Shown here in pieces: positions 43,896-51,173 of a stretch of 64,000 nt of DNA (its first letter is position 1; each line of letters opens with the position of its first letter). A program made the translations under genes and the position numbers. Source of the DNA: Pseudothauera lacus. Its GTDB lineage: Bacteria > Pseudomonadota > Gammaproteobacteria > Burkholderiales > Rhodocyclaceae. The notes under the pieces are model-generated. The model did not search any database and had not been told where the DNA came from. It saw nothing but the letters and a program-made list of their open reading frames with translations. The stretch spans positions 186,001-250,000 of the forward strand of contig NZ_PZKC01000002.1 of assembly GCF_003034845.1 (NCBI RefSeq), written 5' to 3'.

Positions 43896-45281
43896 TCAGT
43901 GCCGGCCACCAGCCGCAGCCTGCGGCTGCGCGGCGTCTTCGCGCACGACGAGGCGTGAGCGATAGGGGGCGATGTGCTCATGGTTGTGCACCACCAGGTT
44001 GGCCAGATCGAACAGGGCTTGCCGGGTTCCGCGGTAGCCCACCCAGGTCTTGCAGTGGCCGCCGATGAGGTCGTACTGCGGCATGCCGGCGCGCAGCAGG
44101 GGCACGCCCAGGCGCGCGGCGGAGGCGGCAAGGTGCGAGTTGCCGAGCAGCAGCTCGGCGCCGGCCGCGCGGGCGAGGTCTTCGAGGTCTTCGAGGTCGC
44201 CCACGTGTACGCTGGCGGCGGGGATGTCGGCCAGCACCGCGGCCTTCACCGGCGCCACCGCGGCGACGATTTCGCTGCCCATGCCGGCCAGCCAGCTCGC
44301 CAGCTGGTGCAGCAGGTCGGGGTCGCCGGCAATGCCGACGCGGCGCAGGCCGGTCATGAAGTGGGTGTCCACCATGGCGTCCTGCAACTGGGCGCGGTGG
44401 CGTTCGATCTTCTCCGGCACCTTCTGCCCGGAGAGTTCGGCGAGCAAGGCGGTGAAGCGGTCGCAGGCCTCCAGGCCCATCAGGCCGTCGAAGCGCCACT
44501 CGGGCACGGCGGTACGTTCGGCGAGCAGGTCGGCGGCGCCATTCAGCGCACGCCCGATGACGACAGTGGCGGCGGCTTCGCCCAAGGTCGCCAGTTCGCC
44601 CACCGGGGTGCCGCCCAGGGTGACCGGCAGGAAGTCTTCGGCAACGATGTGGCCGTCCAGCGAGTCGGCCAGGTCCGGCACCGCGACCGGGCGCAGGCCG
44701 AAGGCCTCGACCCATTCCTTGATCGCTTCCACGTCGCCCGGGGTGAGGTGGCTGCCGAGCAGCAGATTGACCTGCTTCTTGCGCCGCCCGGCGTGGCGGG
44801 TGTGCGGCACGGTGGCCTCCAGGATGCCCTTCACCGTGGCGGCGTAACCGCTTTCCAGGCAGCCGGAAAAGTCCGGGGTGTTCACCGCGGCGACCGGGAT
44901 GTGGTCGAACTCCGGGTGCTGGGCGCGGAATTCGCGCAGCAGGCGGGCGATGTCGGTGCCCTGGGTCTCGGCCAGCGCGGTGGTGGCGAGCGTCACCAGC
45001 GCGGGCTTGCTCTTGCCGCATACCGTGGCAAGCGCCTGGATGACGTTCTCGTCCGCGCTCATCACCGTGGCGACCTGGTCCATCGCCGTGGTCTGCAGCG
45101 GGATGGGCTCGCGGAAGTGGCGCACGAAGAACACCTTGGCGAAGGCGGTGCAGCCCTGCGAGCCGTGGAACACGGGCATGCCGCGGTTGATGCCCAGGCA
45201 GGCCAGTGCGGCGCCGGCGGGCGCCGAGGATTTCAGCGGATTGACCGCGAGAGCCTTGGGGTGACGGATGATCTCAGCCAT
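43896..45281 (-). CDS. nifN: FeMo-co assembly scaffold NifN
   Basis: This 461-residue protein is the beta-like subunit of the NifEN scaffold, related to NifK. The N-terminal cysteine appears in LACLGINRGMPVFHGSQGCT. GSHLTPGDVEAIKEWVEAFG and the C-terminal YDLIGGHCKTWVGYRGTRQA are characteristic of NifN. ATG at 45281 gives MAEIIRHPKALAVNPLKSSA; longer frames extend into nifE. It lies 11 bases after nifE and pairs with it to convert NifB-co to FeMo-co. Confidence 0.94.
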   Translation of the reverse strand: MAEIIRHPKALAVNPLKSSAPAGAALACLGINRGMPVFHGSQGCTAFAKVFFVRHFREPIPLQTTAMDQVATVMSADENVIQALATVCGKSKPALVTLATTALAETQGTDIARLLREFRAQHPEFDHIPVAAVNTPDFSGCLESGYAATVKGILEATVPHTRHAGRRKKQVNLLLGSHLTPGDVEAIKEWVEAFGLRPVAVPDLADSLDGHIVAEDFLPVTLGGTPVGELATLGEAAATVVIGRALNGAADLLAERTAVPEWRFDGLMGLEACDRFTALLAELSGQKVPEKIERHRAQLQDAMVDTHFMTGLRRVGIAGDPDLLHQLASWLAGMGSEIVAAVAPVKAAVLADIPAASVHVGDLEDLEDLARAAGAELLLGNSHLAASAARLGVPLLRAGMPQYDLIGGHCKTWVGYRGTRQALFDLANLVVHNHEHIAPYRSRLVVREDAAQPQAAAGGRH

Positions 45282-45292
45282 GTTCGCGCTCC

Positions 45293-46780
45293 TCAGGCTG
45301 CGGCCAGCGGGTCGAAGGATGAATCGCCTACGGTGGGGGCGGCCGGCTCGTCGTCTTCCGCGTCCGGGCTGTCGCCCATCTCGGGACCGGCCACCACCAT
45401 GGCCTTGGCCGACCACGGCGCCGGGCGGCGCACCGCCTCCCATACCGGCGATTCGAGGGTCAGCGCGAGCTGGCGGACCAGCTCCTTCATGCCCTCGTAG
45501 CCGGCGTAGGCGAATTCGCGTTCCTGGTTGATGTCGAGGAAGGGCAGGCGCGCCTTGAGCGCGGTGTACAGGTTGCGCCCGCCGGCAATCAGCAGGTCCG
45601 CCTTGAGCTCATACACCGCGTTGAGCAGGTCGCGCGCGCCTTCGCTCTTCAGCATGATGGCCTTGTCGCCCATCAGTTCGAGGATGCGCGCCTTGTCTTC
45701 CTCGGTGGATTTCTTGGTGCCGCTGGCGACCACGTTCATGCCCAGGTCCTGCAGCGCGGAGACGACCGACCAGCTCTTCACGCCGCCGGTGAACAGCAGC
45801 ACGCGCTTGCCTTCCAGGCGCGGGCGCCACACTTCCAGCTCGGCGCGCACGCGCGCTTCCTCGCGGGCGATGAGGGCCTCGGTGCGTGCGATGAGGTCGG
45901 CGTCGCCGATGATGCGGGCGATGTCGCGCAGCGCCTGGCTGGTGTCGGTGATGCCGTAGAAGCTGCCTTCGAACCAGGGCACGCCCCAGCGCTCCTCGAT
46001 CTTGCGCGCCACGTTGATCATCGCCTTGGCGCACACCAGCATGCTCACTTCGGCGCGGTGCATAGTCTGCACTTCGTGAAAGCGCGCGTCGCCGGACAGC
46101 GTACACAGCACGCGGATGCCCAGCTCGTCGAACAGCGGCATGATGTGCCAGAGCTCGCCGGCGATGTTGTATTCGCCGATCAGGTTGATGCTGTGCACGG
46201 TGATGCCCGGCGGCACCGCGTCGGCGGGCAGCGGGTCCGGCTCGCGGGTGCCGATGACGTGCTTGAACATCGCCTCGCCGGCGATGCGGTTGCCGAGGTT
46301 CTTGGTGCCGTAGAAGCCGGCCGAATCCACCGGCACCACCGGCACGCCCCAGCGTTCGGCGGCGGCCTTGCACACCGCATCGACGTCGTCGCCGATCAGT
46401 GCGGGCACGCAGGTGTTGTAGACGAACACGGCGGCCGGGTTGTAGCGGTCAATGGCCTGCTTGATGCCGTGGAACAGGCGCTTCTCGCCGCGCCCCATGA
46501 TCACGTCCTGCTCGGAGAGGTCGGTGGTCATGCCGATCTTGTACAGCGTGGGCCCCGAGGAGCGGGTGCCGCGGTTGTCCCAGGAGTTGCCCGCACAGGC
46601 GATCGGCCCATGCACGATGTGGGCGACGTCGGCGATCGGCAGCAGGGCGATCTGCGCGCCGTCGAAGGCACAGCCGCCGGCCGAGGCGCCGGGCTTGGGG
46701 CGCGCGCAGCCGGACTTTTCCTTCTTGTTGTGCGCACAGGCCGGCTCGTCCAGCAGGGCGGCGATGTCGGAGGCTTTCAC
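45293..46780 (-). CDS. nifE: FeMo-co assembly scaffold NifE
   Basis: This 495-residue protein is the alpha-like subunit of NifEN, related to NifD. It opens [20 protein letters not shown] and carries cluster cysteines in [14 protein letters not shown] and [34 protein letters not shown] provides the third. The start is GTG at 46780 with GGAG ten bases upstream; the frame stays open further but reaches into the promoter. A perfect sigma54 promoter (46814-46829) and a NifA site (46886-46901) precede it. It heads the operon down to 41512. Confidence 0.95.
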   Translation of the reverse strand: MKASDIAALLDEPACAHNKKEKSGCARPKPGASAGGCAFDGAQIALLPIADVAHIVHGPIACAGNSWDNRGTRSSGPTLYKIGMTTDLSEQDVIMGRGEKRLFHGIKQAIDRYNPAAVFVYNTCVPALIGDDVDAVCKAAAERWGVPVVPVDSAGFYGTKNLGNRIAGEAMFKHVIGTREPDPLPADAVPPGITVHSINLIGEYNIAGELWHIMPLFDELGIRVLCTLSGDARFHEVQTMHRAEVSMLVCAKAMINVARKIEERWGVPWFEGSFYGITDTSQALRDIARIIGDADLIARTEALIAREEARVRAELEVWRPRLEGKRVLLFTGGVKSWSVVSALQDLGMNVVASGTKKSTEEDKARILELMGDKAIMLKSEGARDLLNAVYELKADLLIAGGRNLYTALKARLPFLDINQEREFAYAGYEGMKELVRQLALTLESPVWEAVRRPAPWSAKAMVVAGPEMGDSPDAEDDEPAAPTVGDSSFDPLAAA

Positions 46781-46813
46781 GGTGGGGCTCCAGGGACGGT
46801 TCGCTGGGGGTGG

Positions 46814-46829
46814 TGCAAGGGTTGTGCCA
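46814..46829 (-). promoter_or_regulatory. Sigma54 promoter of the nifENX operon
   Basis: On the minus strand this reads TGGCACAACCCTTGCA, an exact -24/-12 match. It lies 34 bases upstream of the nifE GTG. The NifA site at 46886 is 57 bases beyond the -24 element. Confidence 0.92.
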
Positions 46830-46885
46830 GCGGGGAGGGTCGGCCTGGAAGCGCCGTGCGCCGCGGTTTCCAAGCGTCGCGCCTA

Positions 46886-46901
46886 TGTACGGAAACCGAC
46901 A
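46886..46901. promoter_or_regulatory. NifA upstream activator site for nifE
   Basis: TGT-ACGGAAACCG-ACA fits TGT-N10-ACA exactly, 57 bp upstream of the nifE -24 element. The site centre is about 90 bp from the expected start of transcription. Confidence 0.8.
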
Positions 46902-46956
46902 ATGTGCGGCAGTGATGTGGGGTTTGTCGCGCGCCCATGGGCGCCGGTTTCGCGTG

Positions 46957-47030
46957 TGTAGGAGCGGCCTTGGCCGCGATGCGGCGTACGGAAAGCTTGC
47001 GGACGTATCGCGGGCAAGCCCGCTCCTACA
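46957..47030. repeat. REP-like inverted repeat (GTAGGAGCGG family)
   Basis: TGTAGGAGCGGCCTTGGCCG at the left is matched by the inverted CGGGCAAGCCCGCTCCTACA at the right. This REP-type element is common at gene ends in many proteobacteria. It contains the stop codon of the leftward Fe-S oxidoreductase gene and separates that gene from the nifE promoter region, so it may act as a terminator or insulator. Confidence 0.75.
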
Positions 47031-48483
47031 ACTTCATCGCCCGCCGCATCAGCACCGCGGCATGCACCGCGTGCCGCCCCACGCCGTCGTGGATCTGCTG
47101 CCGGCACGAGAACCCGTCGGCCACCACCGTGGCTTCCGGTGCCGCGCGCAGCGCCGGCAGTAGCTCGGATTCGGCCATCTGCAGGCTCAGCGCGTGGTGT
47201 TCGGCCTCGTGGCCGAAGCTGCCGGCCATGCCGCAACAGCCGGCTTCGATGATCTCCAGGTCGAGCTGCGGGATCAGCGCCAGCGCCTTCTTGAGCGGTT
47301 TCATGCCGCCATAGGCCTTCTGGTGGCAGTGGCCGTGGACCAGCACTTTCTCGCCCGCTAGCGGCCCGAAGGCGAGCTTGAAGCGGTCGGCGGCGTGCTC
47401 CCTGGCGACGAATTCCTCGAACAGGAAGGCCTGTTTGGCAAGCTTGTCCACCTCCGCGCCCAGCCCGAGGCTGTAGTACTCGTCCTTGAGCATGTAGAGA
47501 CAGGAGGGCTCCAGGCCGACCACCGGGATGCCGGCGACAATCGCCGGGGCGAGCGCGGCCACCAGGCGTTGCGCCTCGGCGCGGGCCTCGTCGATCAGTC
47601 CGTTGGACAGCAGGCTGCGCCCGCAGCACAGCGCGCGCTGCGGCGTGGCATCGTCCGCAACCGGTGCGATGACATCGACCGCGTAGCCGGCGGCGGTCAG
47701 CACCTCGATGGCGGCGGTGGCGTTGCCCGGCTCGAAGTGGCGGGTGAAGCTGTCCACCAGCAGGGCGACGCGCGGACGCTCGGTCTCGGCGGCTGGTGCC
47801 GGCGGCGCGGTGAACGGCTGCGCTGCGGGTTCCGGCAGGCGGCGTGCAGCGGCCAGTCCCAGCCAGCGCTCGCCGAGCGCGGCGGCCAGCGGCAGGCGGT
47901 TGCGCAGGCGGATCAGGCGGCCCAGCCACGGCCAGCGCGCCAGCCAGCGCGTGCTGCGGGCGAACACGCGCTCGCGCGGCGCGAGACCGTGTTTCTGCGC
48001 GCGCTGGGCCAGCCATTCGGTGCGCAGCAGGGCCATGTCCACGCCGTTGGGGCACTCGCGCTTGCAGCCCTTGCAGCCCACGCACAGCGCCATGGCGGCG
48101 GCCAGCTCGGGGCTGTCGAAATCGATCTCGGTGCCGTCGGCGTTGAGCACCGCCTTGAGCGCTTCCACGCGCCCGCGGGTCGAATGCTGGGCCTCGCCGG
48201 TGAGGCGGAAGCTCGGGCACATCACGCCCTTGCGCTCGGTGCGCTGGCACTGGCGATTGCCGATGCACACCGCCACCGCGCGGGCGTAATGCCCGCCGCG
48301 CGCCGGGATGCCGGCGTAGGCGTCGCCTTGGCCATAGCTGGCGTAGGCGGACCAGTCCAGTGCCGCGCTCATGCCGTCGGCCGCCGGGTCGGGGGCGGGC
48401 GGGGTTGCAGGGGCGGCGCTGGCACCGGGATTGAATCCGAAGGCGTCGATGGAGAAGTCGGGCGTCTGGCGATGGTCGGACAT
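47026..48483 (-). CDS. (Fe-S)-binding oxidoreductase with CCG domains, sigma54-driven
   Basis: This 485-residue protein has an N-terminal cysteine group (CIGNRQCQRT, MCPSFRL) and a 4Fe-4S motif CVGCKGCKRECP, as in the ferredoxin part of FAD-linked oxidases of the YdiJ/GlcF type. Two CCG-type domains follow (RALCCGRSLLSNG, GLEPSCLYML, HGHCHQKA, EAGCCGMAGSFG). It has no FAD domain of its own and stands alone. A sigma54 promoter (48518-48533) is located before it. It may pass electrons to a nif ferredoxin. ATG 48483 gives MSDHRQTPDFSI; an upstream frame adds 13 residues that overlap the promoter. Confidence 0.82.
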   Translation of the reverse strand: MSDHRQTPDFSIDAFGFNPGASAAPATPPAPDPAADGMSAALDWSAYASYGQGDAYAGIPARGGHYARAVAVCIGNRQCQRTERKGVMCPSFRLTGEAQHSTRGRVEALKAVLNADGTEIDFDSPELAAAMALCVGCKGCKRECPNGVDMALLRTEWLAQRAQKHGLAPRERVFARSTRWLARWPWLGRLIRLRNRLPLAAALGERWLGLAAARRLPEPAAQPFTAPPAPAAETERPRVALLVDSFTRHFEPGNATAAIEVLTAAGYAVDVIAPVADDATPQRALCCGRSLLSNGLIDEARAEAQRLVAALAPAIVAGIPVVGLEPSCLYMLKDEYYSLGLGAEVDKLAKQAFLFEEFVAREHAADRFKLAFGPLAGEKVLVHGHCHQKAYGGMKPLKKALALIPQLDLEIIEAGCCGMAGSFGHEAEHHALSLQMAESELLPALRAAPEATVVADGFSCRQQIHDGVGRHAVHAAVLMRRAMKL

Positions 48484-48517
48484 GGTCGTCAAGCCTGGTG
48501 AGCAATGGATGAGGCAT

Positions 48518-48533
48518 AGCAAATTTGGCGCCA
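48518..48533 (-). promoter_or_regulatory. Sigma54 promoter of the Fe-S oxidoreductase gene
   Basis: On the minus strand this reads TGGCGCCAAATTTGCT, with the GG and GC cores of -24/-12 at the right spacing. It is 34 bases upstream of the ATG at 48483. It is back to back with the plus-strand sigma54 promoter at 48540, only 6 bases apart. Confidence 0.75.
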
Positions 48534-48539
48534 GCAGGT

Positions 48540-48555
48540 TGGCATCGTGTTTGCT
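48540..48555 (+). promoter_or_regulatory. Sigma54 promoter of the ferredoxin-NifZ-NifX-like operon
   Basis: TGGCATCGTGTTTGCT fits the -24/-12 consensus, 63 bases upstream of the ferredoxin ATG at 48619. No exact TGT-N10-ACA was found nearby on either side, so activation may use weaker NifA sites or sites inside neighbouring genes. Confidence 0.8.
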
Positions 48556-48618
48556 TGGAAGCCTGCAGCGATCACGCGCTGATCAGTGCTTCCGACAATT
48601 CCCTTCCTGGAGTGCGAC

Positions 48619-48942
48619 ATGCTCAAGCCGAAGAAACACGTTCTCGTCTGCGTACAGGGCCGCCCGCCCGGCCATCCGCGCGGTTCCTGTCAGCAGAAAG
48701 GTTGCAACGAGGTCTACCAGGGTTTCCTGGAAGCCTTTCAGGCACGCAACCTGTGGAACGACTACGCGGTGACCAATACCGGCTGTCTTGGCCCCTGTTC
48801 GGCCGGCCCCAGCGTGCTGGTGTACCCGGAAGGGATCATGTACACCGGCGTTGCGGCGGCCGACGTGAGCGCCATCATCGACGAGCACCTGATCGGCGAT
48901 ACGCCCGTGGAGCGCCTCAAGGCGCCCGCGGATCTCTGGTAA
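48619..48942 (+). CDS. Thioredoxin-like 2Fe-2S ferredoxin
   Basis: This 107-residue protein matches Shethna-type ferredoxins of the thioredoxin fold found near nif genes. Cysteines lie in HVLVCVQGRPPGHPRGSCQQ, KGCNE and TGCLGPCSAGPS. The start chosen is ATG 48619, preceded by GGAG; the longer frame to 48586 lacks a good site. It lies downstream of a sigma54 promoter and 13 bases before the NifZ-like gene. It may help protect nitrogenase from oxygen or pass electrons, as the Shethna II protein does in Azotobacter; here that is inference. Confidence 0.85.
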   Translation: MLKPKKHVLVCVQGRPPGHPRGSCQQKGCNEVYQGFLEAFQARNLWNDYAVTNTGCLGPCSAGPSVLVYPEGIMYTGVAAADVSAIIDEHLIGDTPVERLKAPADLW

Positions 48943-48955
48943 GCAGGAGAAGACC

Positions 48956-49225
48956 ATGGACGGTGCAACTTACGGTCTGGGCGAAGTGGTCTTTGCCAGT
49001 GAGGACCTGTACAACGACGGCAGCCTGCCCGAAATCGAGGACGGTGCGCTGGTGGCGGCGGCGGGCACGCGCGGGGTGGTGGTGAAGGCTGGCCACCTTG
49101 ATGGTCAGCCGCAGATGGAGATCTTCGCGGTGCGCTTCGAAGGCGCGGATGACGTGCTCGGCCCGCCGGTGGGTTGCCTCACCGACGAGCTCACCCAGGA
49201 ATACACCCCGGCGCCGCGTGCATGA
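48956..49225 (+). CDS. Short NifZ-family protein
   Basis: This 89-residue protein has the NifZ domain in short form: YGLGEVVFASEDLYNDGSLP, then AAGTRGVVVKAGHLDGQPQM and FAVRFEGADDVLGPPVGCLT. It is about half the length of the NifZ at 31493 and lacks the C-terminal extension. Its stop overlaps the next gene (ATGA). It belongs to the sigma54-driven operon 48619-49614, so it is probably expressed during nitrogen fixation. How it divides work with the longer NifZ is not known. Confidence 0.85.
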   Translation: MDGATYGLGEVVFASEDLYNDGSLPEIEDGALVAAAGTRGVVVKAGHLDGQPQMEIFAVRFEGADDVLGPPVGCLTDELTQEYTPAPRA

Positions 49226-49614
49226 AGATCGCCGTGGCCTCCCGCGACGGCTGCTGCCTTGACGGCCATGCCGGCAAGGCGGCGCACTGGCTGGTGTTCG
49301 AGTGGGATGAGAACGATCCCGACCGGCCGCTGACCGCGCCGCAAAGCGTGCGTCTGGAAAAGGACCAGATCTTTCACTACTTTGACGATGGCGGGCCGCA
49401 TCCGCTCGACGGTGTGGCCTTGATCATCGCCGCCAGCGCCGGCGACGGTTTCCGTCGCCATATGGGCAAGCGCGGCGCCGAGGTGCTGCTCACCGGCGAG
49501 CGTGAGGCGCGCGTCGCGGTGGAGAAGCTCGTTGCCGGCGAGGCGCTCGACGGCGTGCGCTTCGACCCGTTGCGCCTGGTGTGCAGCGTGCGGGATCTGT
49601 TTGCGCGGCATTGA
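49222..49614 (+). CDS. NifX/NafY-type FeMo-co-binding domain protein
   Basis: This 130-residue protein belongs to the dinitrogenase iron-molybdenum cofactor family: MKIAVASRDGCCLDGHAGKA at the start, with the conserved His and Gly, then GVALIIAASAGDGFRRHMGK and RGAEVLLTGEREARVAVEKL. ATG 49222 lies in the ATGA overlap with the NifZ-like gene; a longer frame adds 16 unrelated residues. It is a second NifX-like protein beside the true nifX at 43451 and may carry cofactor precursors or bind apo-nitrogenase. Confidence 0.85.
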   Translation: MKIAVASRDGCCLDGHAGKAAHWLVFEWDENDPDRPLTAPQSVRLEKDQIFHYFDDGGPHPLDGVALIIAASAGDGFRRHMGKRGAEVLLTGEREARVAVEKLVAGEALDGVRFDPLRLVCSVRDLFARH

Positions 49615-49737
49615 GGCGGTATTGCTGCGGTCTGTCTAAAGTTGGCGGTGCGGTCGTTCATGGCGACTGCTCACCGGCAAGTCGTCGGCCAATCCAGACA
49701 TCGGCAGTAGCCGAGACTTTACCGCTTCAACAAGTCT

Positions 49738-49912
49738 CCCTGCAGGGTTATTTGTCTACGCAACTTTTATCCCTACCGGGATATTATAAATATCTGCATA
49801 TAGCCATTTATGGATAATTTGAGTTCTCAGAAATATCCCTGTGTGGCGTATTCAGTGTTGTATTATTAACCCTGCAGGGATAATATATAGCCAGATATGT
49901 CGCCCTGCAGGG
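49738..49912. promoter_or_regulatory. Array of six palindromic operator-like sites at exact 33-bp period
   Basis: Ten-base palindromic sites start at 49738 (CCCTGCAGGG), 49771 (CCCTACCGGG), 49804 (CCATTTATGG), 49837 (CCCTGTGTGG), 49870 (CCCTGCAGGG) and 49903 (CCCTGCAGGG), exactly 33 bp apart. Flanks are A/T-rich and partly conserved (TTAT to the left, ATAA to the right), which extends the palindrome. The DNA between sites is otherwise unlike. The last site overlaps the ribosome binding site of mobile mystery protein A. The layout fits cooperative autorepression by that HTH protein, or iteron-like DNA. It fills the gene-free stretch 49615-49920, whose AT content contrasts with the high-GC surroundings. 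Confidence 0.8.
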
Positions 49913-49920
49913 AGATTATG

Positions 49921-50379
49921 ATGGACAAGTCCTACCGCTGGCTGCAACTGCACCAAGCCGATAAGCAGCTGAAGCCCTGGATCAAGAAGACCTTCCCGCC
50001 GCGGCCGTCCTGCGGCTGGATACGGACCATCCGGGAAGCCCTTGGCATGACTGCTGTGTCGCTCGCTCAGCGCCTGCACGTGAGGAACTCCACGGTGCAT
50101 AAGCTTGAGAAGAGCGAGGCCGACGACGGCATCTCACTGGCCTCTCTGCGCAAGGTTGCCGCGGCGCTCGACTGCGAACTGCACTATGTCCTCGTGCCGA
50201 AGACGCCCCTGGAGACCAAGCTGAAGGACCAGGCCAAGGCCGTGGCTCGGAAGCACATGCTCCCCGTGGTGCATACCATGTCGCTTGAGGATCAGGCCGT
50301 TGGCAGCAAGGCGCAGCAGGCCCAATTGGAGCTCATAGCGAAAGAGCTGCTCGACGGCAACTGGCGCGAATTGTGGTGA
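49921..50379 (+). CDS. Mobile mystery protein A (HTH regulator/antitoxin-like)
   Basis: This 152-residue protein matches the mobile mystery protein A family. A helix-turn-helix of the Xre type lies near residues 35-75 (WIRTIREALGMTAVSLAQRL, HVRNSTVHKLEKSEADDGIS, then LRKVAAALDCELHYVLVP). ATG 49921 is 6 bases after GGAG; ATG 49918 is closer and less likely. It is translationally coupled to the Fic gene (TGATG). The upstream six-site palindrome array is the likely target. The family occurs with protein B on mobile islands and looks like a toxin-antitoxin-type pair. Confidence 0.88.
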   Translation: MDKSYRWLQLHQADKQLKPWIKKTFPPRPSCGWIRTIREALGMTAVSLAQRLHVRNSTVHKLEKSEADDGISLASLRKVAAALDCELHYVLVPKTPLETKLKDQAKAVARKHMLPVVHTMSLEDQAVGSKAQQAQLELIAKELLDGNWRELW

Positions 50380-50969
50380 TGGAGTTCACGTACCAGCCCG
50401 GGCAGACACCGCTCGACCCGGATGAAAAAGAGGGCCTGAAGCCCAAGCACGTGTCGACGCAGGGCGAGCTCAATGAGTGGGAACAGCTCAACATCATCAA
50501 GGGCGCCCGGTGGGCTCAGCGCCAGCTCAAGCACGACATCCTGGATGATGTGTTCCTGCGCGAGTTGCACAAGCGGATGTTCAGCGAAACATGGACATGG
50601 GCCGGCACGTACCGCAAGAGTGACAAGAATATCGGCTGCGATTGGCGTCAGGTTTCCACGCGCGTCCGGAACTTACTGGAGAACACCAGGTATCAGGTCG
50701 AACTCCAGGTCATGCCCCCGGATGAGCTGGCGGCACGGTTTCACCACCAGCTGGTGCTCATCCACCCGTTTCCGAACGGCAATGGGAGGTGCTGTCGCTT
50801 GATAACCGACCTCATGCTCAGGAAGATGGGCCAGGAGCCATTTTCATGGGGCGGCGGGGGATACGCTTCCCTCCTGAGTCAGAGCGAGCTGCGTGCTGAA
50901 TACCTGGCCGCCCTGCGAGCAGCTGACCAAGGCGACATCGCGCCACTTCTTGCCTTCGCGCGCAAGTAA
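50379..50969 (+). CDS. Mobile mystery protein B (Fic/Doc family)
   Basis: This 196-residue Fic protein has the full catalytic motif HPFPNGNGR at residues 129-137, where the His and the Gly/Asn/Arg loop bind nucleotide for AMPylation-type transfer. WTWAGTYRKSDKNIGCDW before it and the C-terminal GYASLLSQSELRAEYLAALR fit the mobile mystery protein B family. An inhibitory Fic helix motif was not found in this protein, so protein A may be the inhibitor. The start is ATG 50379, overlapping the stop of A. The module lies between nif units but is not nif-related. Confidence 0.88.
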   Translation: MEFTYQPGQTPLDPDEKEGLKPKHVSTQGELNEWEQLNIIKGARWAQRQLKHDILDDVFLRELHKRMFSETWTWAGTYRKSDKNIGCDWRQVSTRVRNLLENTRYQVELQVMPPDELAARFHHQLVLIHPFPNGNGRCCRLITDLMLRKMGQEPFSWGGGGYASLLSQSELRAEYLAALRAADQGDIAPLLAFARK

Positions 50970-51110
50970 CTCAATCCTCGCAACGACGCTAGCATGCATG
51001 TGCTACGACAAGCAGGATTGGATCGGTGGGTAAAAGGATGACAGGTACCTGAAGGGGCACTTTTCGTATTGCTGACTGAACTCACAGCTGGCGGCGCGAG
51101 CGAGCACGGC

Positions 51111-51146
51111 GTGCCACGGCGAGCGTACTTCGCTCAGCCCGAACGG
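51111..51146. repeat. Partial copy of the interspersed REP-like repeat
   Basis: GTGCCACGGCGAGCGTACTT followed by CGCTCAGCCCGAACGG is the right end of the repeat found complete at 5141-5270 and 9374-9505. It lies in the 200-bp gap between the Fic gene and the leftward operon ending at 51174, where nothing else was recognised. Confidence 0.6.
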
Positions 51147-51173
51147 TATTTGTATTTGTTGCCGGGTTAATGG

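Noticed and set aside
48400-48720. NifA sites for the divergent sigma54 promoters at 48518 and 48540
   Set aside because: No exact TGT-N10-ACA was found within about 150 bp on either side, so none was annotated.
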